Source of the DNA: Paracentrotus lividus
Taxonomy: Eukaryota > Echinodermata > Echinoidea > Camarodonta > Echinidae
Length of the DNA: 64,000 nt
Direction of reading: 5' to 3'
Assembly: GCA_940671915.1 (NCBI GenBank)
Contig: CALNVZ010003433.1
Location: forward strand, 33,645,018 to 33,709,017
Positions 58,379 to 64,000 of this stretch are shown one piece after another. Position 1 is the stretch's first letter; the number at the start of each line of letters is the position of its first letter. The notes under the pieces were generated by a model. It had not been told where the DNA came from. It made no database searches and saw only the letters and a program-made list of their open reading frames with translations. A program made the translations under genes and the position numbers.

Positions 58379-59792
58379 TGGGGGCGCTGGAGCATATAAG
58401 AAATGAAGAACACAACTAGATAAACGGTTTTCAGAGTTTCATGTTAAATTTTACTTTCAAAAGGTATATTTCAACTGATTCATATAAATATCTTAACCTG
58501 GACAGAACGATGAAATTTAAGGAGCTGTAGACAGATAAAAGGTATTCTTGTATATAGAAATATTAATGTACATGTATAAATATATGTTAAAATAGTTAAA
58601 CAGGGAAGCAATATCGACAAAGAACAATCTAAAATAAAATTATTATATGAATGGTTAGATGGACGTGGAGATAGACAAAGAAGCCATTATATCTATAATA
58701 AAATAAAAGATAAAAATTAGACTGATATAATAGCTACAGGAACGGAAAGGTAGGTGGGTGGATAAAAGAGAAATATATAGATATATGGACAGATAGATCG
58801 ACTAGACAGACATATCATCTAGACAGACAGATGTGATACGAATGAATAGATAAATATACATCAGATAAAAAGTATAGACAGGTACGGTAAAAAGATAGAT
58901 AGGCAGACGTATATACAGGTAGAGGTGATATGGTCTAGTGGTTTAGTCACAAAGTACACTCCCTGATCAAAATTATTATTTCATTAAAAAAATACCTAGA
59001 ATACGTGCATGTTTCATTTTACAGGCTTTTTTTTGTATGAAACGGCAACGCCCAGAGAAGAAAGATTTATTTGTCCCGTTGCTAAGGAGGATGCGCGCCA
59101 AAACCAAAGGTCGTGATTATCCAGCAAAATATATCAAAATGTGTGAACATTCACATACTGCAGTAAATCACAATGTATTCCCCACAAGCATGATAAGAAA
59201 TTGAATATAATTTGATAAAGTTGCATTGAAACATTTTGGCGATAAATATATAGGAATAAATCCTCCTTCGCAACGGAACAAATAAATTCATCATGATCTT
59301 CTCTAAGTCTTGCCATTTTCCTCTCCTCTTGTCTTGGCACCTTTTGGCAGAGGGGAAAAGTGCTATAATCCAGTAAACGGTTTTGGGAGAAATATGAAGC
59401 AGTTTTATGATTTAATTTGTTTGCCTTTTGTTCTTTTATCACCCCTCTTTTTCCAGAAAGGACAGGATCTGGTAATCCTTTGCTCTTGGGGGAAAAAAAG
59501 AAAGAAAAACATTTCTCTTTTAAAATATAGAAATATGGTCGACAACACTATGGTTATGAATGATATACCGTCAATATAACAATCTACATAAAGGCTTATA
59601 AAATAGAAAAATTATGTTGCAGCACTTGTGAATAGGGAGGGTAGAAATGAAATAATGATACGCAATAAACCAAACTTCTCAAACGTAGTTTAATAATGTT
59701 GAATTACGGTAAGTTATAAAGAAATCAATTTCAGTCGGAGATGGCTAAATGGACTATAGACAAAGAAACATTTAAACAACCAGGAGCTTGTG

Positions 59793-59931
59793 AGGATGCT
59801 CAAACCATTTAACATGTTTTATAGTTTGAAGAATGGTTTATCGAGTTCTAGGGCAGCTGTTAGGATGCTCAAACCATTTAACATGTTTTATAGTTTGAAG
59901 AATGGTTTATATCGAGTTCTAGGGCAGCTGT
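59793..59931. repeat. Tandem duplication, 69 bp unit
   Basis: Two almost perfect copies of a unit beginning AGGATGCTCAAACCATTTAA; the second has a 2-nt insertion (TATATCG for TATCG). Confidence 0.9.
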
Positions 59932-60020
59932 GTAATGTACCAATATTAAAACTTTGAAAAAGAGGTGAAACTGACCAGAAATATATAATGTAAAAAAAAA
60001 AAAAAAAGAGCAAATAAAAT

Positions 60021-60084
60021 GGAATTCCATCGGGATTCGAACCTGTTGCTATACAGGTGCTCTATCAACTGAGCTATGACAAGC
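60021..60084 (-). repeat. tRNA-derived SINE head
   Basis: On the minus strand: ATAGCTCAGTTGATAGAGC (box A and D stem) and GGTTCGAATCC (box B, 60033-60043), with too short a space between them for a complete tRNA. A poly-A run adjoins it at 59992-60007. Confidence 0.65.
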
Positions 60085-60179
60085 CCTTGTGTCGATGACC
60101 GTCCAAGAGAACCCTTAGCTTTCAATGCTCGAGTGATCAGAAGCTGTGGAACTTAACATATACCCGCACGATAGAAACC

Positions 60180-60385
60180 TGTCGATCATTTAGGAGGTCT
60201 CGGATTCGAATCCCGACTGAATCCAAATTTCTTTGCTCATTAAAAAAATATATATATATATATACACATATTTCTGGCCTCTGGGATAAATATCGACATA
60301 AGGACTTGCCATAGGTCACTTGGTAGTGCTCGGGTGCGCTCGGCTCGAGGATTCTGGTTCAAATCCCGATGGAGTCCCATTTTCT
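60180..60385 (+). repeat. Two further B-box (SINE) fragments
   Basis: GGATTCGAATCCC (60201-60213) followed by CGACTGAATCC and a TA run, then GGTTCAAATCCCG (60356-60368) followed by a matching ATGGAGTCCCATTTTCTTTGC tail. Both are in the opposite direction to the head at 60021. Confidence 0.6.
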
Positions 60386-61985
60386 TTGCCCTTTTTTCGT
60401 TTTTTGAAAATTAAAACTTGTCAATGATTGGCGTAACAAGCCATACTCTCATCCAAATTTAAAACGACCTTGACTTAAATTCTTTCCAAGCTCTATTGTC
60501 ATGCCATTTATTCTACTCCAAACACAAAACTTAATGATACATACAATCACGATCGCAATCAAATAAATATTATGGTAAAATGTGTGACGTGAATCGTTCG
60601 GAACAGCGGGAAAGCATAATCGTCACCCCAACAGTTAGTTGCTAATCGTCCTCACAATAAACCACAATCAGATACGACGGAATAGAATAGAAACCTCATT
60701 TGGCGGATTAACGCATGGAAGATGAATCAAAAGCATTGCCATGAATAGATTGAAACTCCAATTGTCATCGCAATCAAACGATCAGAGAGGATTTTAAAGG
60801 GAGCAAGTAACTTTGTGGAGGCTTGCAAAAATATGAGCTGTGGGACCCTACATGCTGCCAGTGTATTTAATAATATGTCAAGAGGAAACCCTGAAAATTG
60901 TATTTCCCCAGCATCATTACATGCTTAACAATAAGTAAAATAATTTTCCCTCCATAGGCTGCAGTGTTAACTTAAACGTACCTAGGTACGCTTATGACTA
61001 TGGCGATATTTAGTCACCGATATCTCGGTAATTAAATGATCGATTAGCTTCAAAAACCTCAGGGGATTCCTGTCTAACCTACAGGTTTTCAAATATGATT
61101 GCAGCATTAGCTGGAAGAGGAATTTATTTTTGAGATCCTGAACGCAATTAAACAATCCCTTTAAAAACTTGGGGTGACAAGAAAGAGAAAGAGAGAGAGG
61201 GGGGGGGGGGGAGCGCGTTGGAAAGAGAGAGGTGCAAATATTTGCCGAAACACGTGGGCGAGATATCTATCAGCATCATCTATCGATAGCGGGAATATTC
61301 AAAGACACTTCACGCATCCATCTAAGATTCGCCCCCCACAAAAGATTCACATCAAAATCAATTACTCAAATTAGGTTTGATGATCTTGTAATCACCTCCC
61401 TTAACAATCAAATAAAATATATTTCACATTACCCCCATGATCTTTTATGACGGTTTTGATAACAAAAGCGACAACCATTAGTGCCTTGGCTTGGCAACTC
61501 ACAGGTTATTCAATGATAAGTATCTTGATGTCTTTTGTGACGAGAATATTATTGCTTTAAGATCTTGAGATTATTTTCTTGAGTATGTATAAATGTTTGT
61601 CGATGCACCTGTAGTGTGTCATTTAGGTAGGAGGTGGTGGTGGTTGTAGAATTTAATTCTAGAGGATGAAAATAAACCGATTGTGCAGCTCTGGACTGAA
61701 GATGTGTGATGTGGATTTACAAGGAATATATTTCATTTGGTGTTGCTCTTAAAGTTGGATTTAAGGATTAGACTGCAGTTTCTGTTTTCGCACAAACATC
61801 ATGAACATGGAAAGGAATAAAATGTGTGAATAAACAAGATTGAAAGAAAATTGTAAGCCCTCACAGTAGGAAGAGGAGATCTGAAGTAATTAACGAGGAG
61901 GATTTTGTATGTAGAGGATGAGGGTTAAGGTGGAAGAGTAAAATAGAAGGAGAGCAGAAGAAAAACGGAAACCGTAAGAGAAGAC

Positions 61986-62065
61986 TTGAGCTTGTTTCGT
62001 GGTCAACTGAGTATGAGATCTGCAGGTCAGGATTCGATTGCCGGCAGTGAAACTGGGCAAAGAAA
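61986..62065 (+). repeat. Degenerate SINE fragment
   Basis: GTGGTCAACTGAG (box A-like) and GGATTCGATTGCC (box B-like) followed by GGGCAAAGAAA. Confidence 0.4.
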
Positions 62066-62390
62066 TTGATCTGCATTTATCATTCCTGAAGGATGGATAT
62101 CTTATGGAATTATATTTTTTCGACATGTTATTTACTCAGCTAAAGCTCAAACAGTAATTTAGTAAACGCCACGAATGTGTGGAAGAAAACTTAATTAACC
62201 AATCTGCTGCGAAGCAAATGAGTTGCATCAAATACTTAGATGCAACTTTGATGTTGAAAGTTGGTTTTACACCCGCCTTTCTCAATGGACTTGAAGAAAT
62301 TTAGTTTTTGTTTTTCCTCATCTTTTTTGTTTGTGTTGTAAACAAGCGAAATGAGATTTCTTTTGAATTATGAGTCATGTGGTCACCCAT

Positions 62391-62420
<30 letters not shown>
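62391..62420. repeat. (TTTA)n microsatellite
   Basis: Seven ATTT units. Confidence 0.95.
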
Positions 62421-62422
<2 letters not shown>

Positions 62423-62555
62423 ATAGGGGTTCAAATTTTTTATTACATGTTTTGTCAATTGCTTATTTTTTTTTTGAAAAGGGAACTTCTGACAAAATTG
62501 GAACGAGAACTATCTGAAAAATAATTGCCCTATATCAGGCTGTCATTATATATTT

Positions 62556-62598
62556 TTGGTTCAGGCTAAATTTCATTATGAAATTTAGCCTGAACCAA
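62556..62598. repeat. Perfect palindrome, 21 bp arms
   Basis: TTGGTTCAGGCTAAATTTCAT and its exact complement are separated by one base; AT-rich flanks extend the pairing to about 62548-62608. Confidence 0.9.
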
Positions 62599-63434
62599 CA
62601 AAATATATCAATACAAATATATTCACTTGTATCCCAGTTCTTATTCTCTATAAGTTCAGATAATAATAATAAATTATTCTTCTCGTATCCTATTCAAATT
62701 CCCTTCAATACAGCCTATGAAAACGTTCTATATGGATGCATTTATAATGCAACCTAACATCTAGAAACGCAAATACGAACGCATACCAAAACGTGTCTTG
62801 AAATTTCAAAAAATATTCGGCAGTGTGAATCATTTGATTTTTCTTTGGTTCTTGCAAGTCGCAATAATAACAGGTTCTATTTTTGCGGTGGCGGTGAAAA
62901 TAACACAAAGATCAAAGCAATATTTTCGGGGCTATTATTGTAACTCAAAATGGGTGCTTAGATTTGTTATCTGGAATTGTAAGTGTTCCCTGCGTGGCTT
63001 AGCTTTGGTTCTATTGTTAAACAATATAGGTAGATTATTCAACCGGTCCGAATTATATCATAAGTCTAATTTTATAGGTAATCCTTGCCATTTACCTCTG
63101 GCTTTCGTATAATCGTATAATTGACTTTAATAATTTGTGTAACCGCCTGGAGTACCTTAACGTTTACTTTATTAGGGATTTTTGAGATACAATCTTTGAT
63201 TTTGAAAATATATATACGTTGTATTTTTTCTATTATAGCTCCCCGGGCTTGATTTATCCCACATTTCACCCCATTTATCGTTCTTATATACGCATTTCTC
63301 TCTTTTAACCCCATTTTCTTTTCTCACATATCATGTGTATCTGGACAATTATAGGACATTGACAACGAGCAATTAAAGTTTATTAAAAAAACTACCCCCG
63401 ATTGCCAAATCAGATACCTAACCCTACGACATAT

Positions 63435-63892
63435 ATCCCGGTTTATATCCACTTGATCTAACAGCATTTGCCCATATTCTCTGATGGTCTAATATCACAT
63501 GGGCTAAGCCCATTTAGTCTACTAACAATTTTGTCTAATTTCCCTATGGTCTAATACAAAATTGGTCTAAATATCACTTGGTCTAATTACCACTTGGTCT
63601 AATCGCCAATTCGTCTCATTGTCAAATTGTCTCATTACACTTTCAAAACGGATCTTTGGTCTATTACCATGATTACTAGTTTGTTAAAACTAAACAATTC
63701 CCAAATGGTGTTCGACCAAGTGGACATTAGACGAAATGGGAAATAGACAAAATGGTATATAGCCGAAATGACAATTAGACCCAAAGTTAATTAGACGAAC
63801 TGGTTTTAGACGATATGGAATTAGACCATATGGGATGAGACCAAACGGGCTCAAAATGGGTTTAGACAAAGTGCTAGTTGCAATTTACCCCA
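63435..63892. repeat. TTGGTCTAAT foldback array, copy 4
   Basis: The clearest copy: about ten forward words (TTGGTCTAAT, TCGTCTCATT) on the left, centre GGTCTATTACC...AGTTTGTTA, about eight inverse words on the right, and ends TATCCACTTGATCTAACAG / GGGTTTAGACAAAGT..CAATTTACC. Confidence 0.75.
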
Positions 63893-64000
63893 AAATCTAG
63901 CCCTAGGACAATATTCTCACACAACTAGACCTACCGTATACTACCAGCGCGGACATCTAGCCCTACGCCAATCAGCTACAGAAAATTTATTTTTATTGAA

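Noticed and set aside
63435..63892. CRISPR-like regularly spaced repeats
   Set aside because: Word spacing and sequence vary, the words invert halfway, and the genome is eukaryotic; no cas genes.

Overview
The window looks like nuclear DNA of a marine invertebrate deuterostome, most likely an echinoderm such as a sea urchin. The grounds are AT-rich sequence, short conserved exons with GT..AG introns of a few hundred to several thousand bases, and many short inverted-repeat (MITE-like) elements, tRNA-derived SINE pieces and CT/GA and trinucleotide microsatellites. No bacterial, organellar or viral gene was recognised. The species assignment is inference; the eukaryotic gene structure is read directly.

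One gene is read with confidence: a secreted neutral ceramidase (ASAH2 family) on the minus strand, from the start codon at 30133 down to the stop at 6025. Seventeen coding exons join in frame into 2094 nt (697 residues plus stop). All intron ends are GT..AG and all phases agree. The protein has a signal peptide, His115, His224, Glu456 and Tyr495 aligned to the zinc ligands of human neutral ceramidase, the GDVSPN amidase motif with Ser268, and the C-terminal immunoglobulin-like domain. It lacks the transmembrane anchor and mucin box of the mammalian enzyme.

The gene has unusual exon copies. Exon 9 exists twice (19831-19912 and 16018-16099). The two are 82 nt each, have the same phases, are 68 percent identical in DNA and 21/27 in residues, and differ mostly at silent sites. 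They look like a mutually exclusive pair, since using both would shift the frame. Exons 2, 6, 10 and 11 each have one or two decayed, mostly partial tandem copies in the neighbouring intron. Exon 14 is flanked by complementary trinucleotide tracts that could pair in the pre-mRNA.

The introns hold many non-autonomous elements: three flanked by TTAA, two flanked by TA, a 144 bp foldback hairpin, a SINE, and foldback arrays of TTGGTCTAAT-type and GGACAACTACC-type words.

The 34 kb beyond 30134 has no gene I can name. It holds PIF/Harbinger-like MITEs with CWG target duplications (one with an empty site in a tandem duplicate), further TTGGTCTAAT arrays, two other TIR elements, a cluster of tRNA-like B boxes, a tandem duplication, microsatellites, and a few isolated exon-like open stretches listed at low confidence. 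The 6 kb below 6025 is the 3' flank of the ceramidase gene and is mostly featureless AT-rich DNA.
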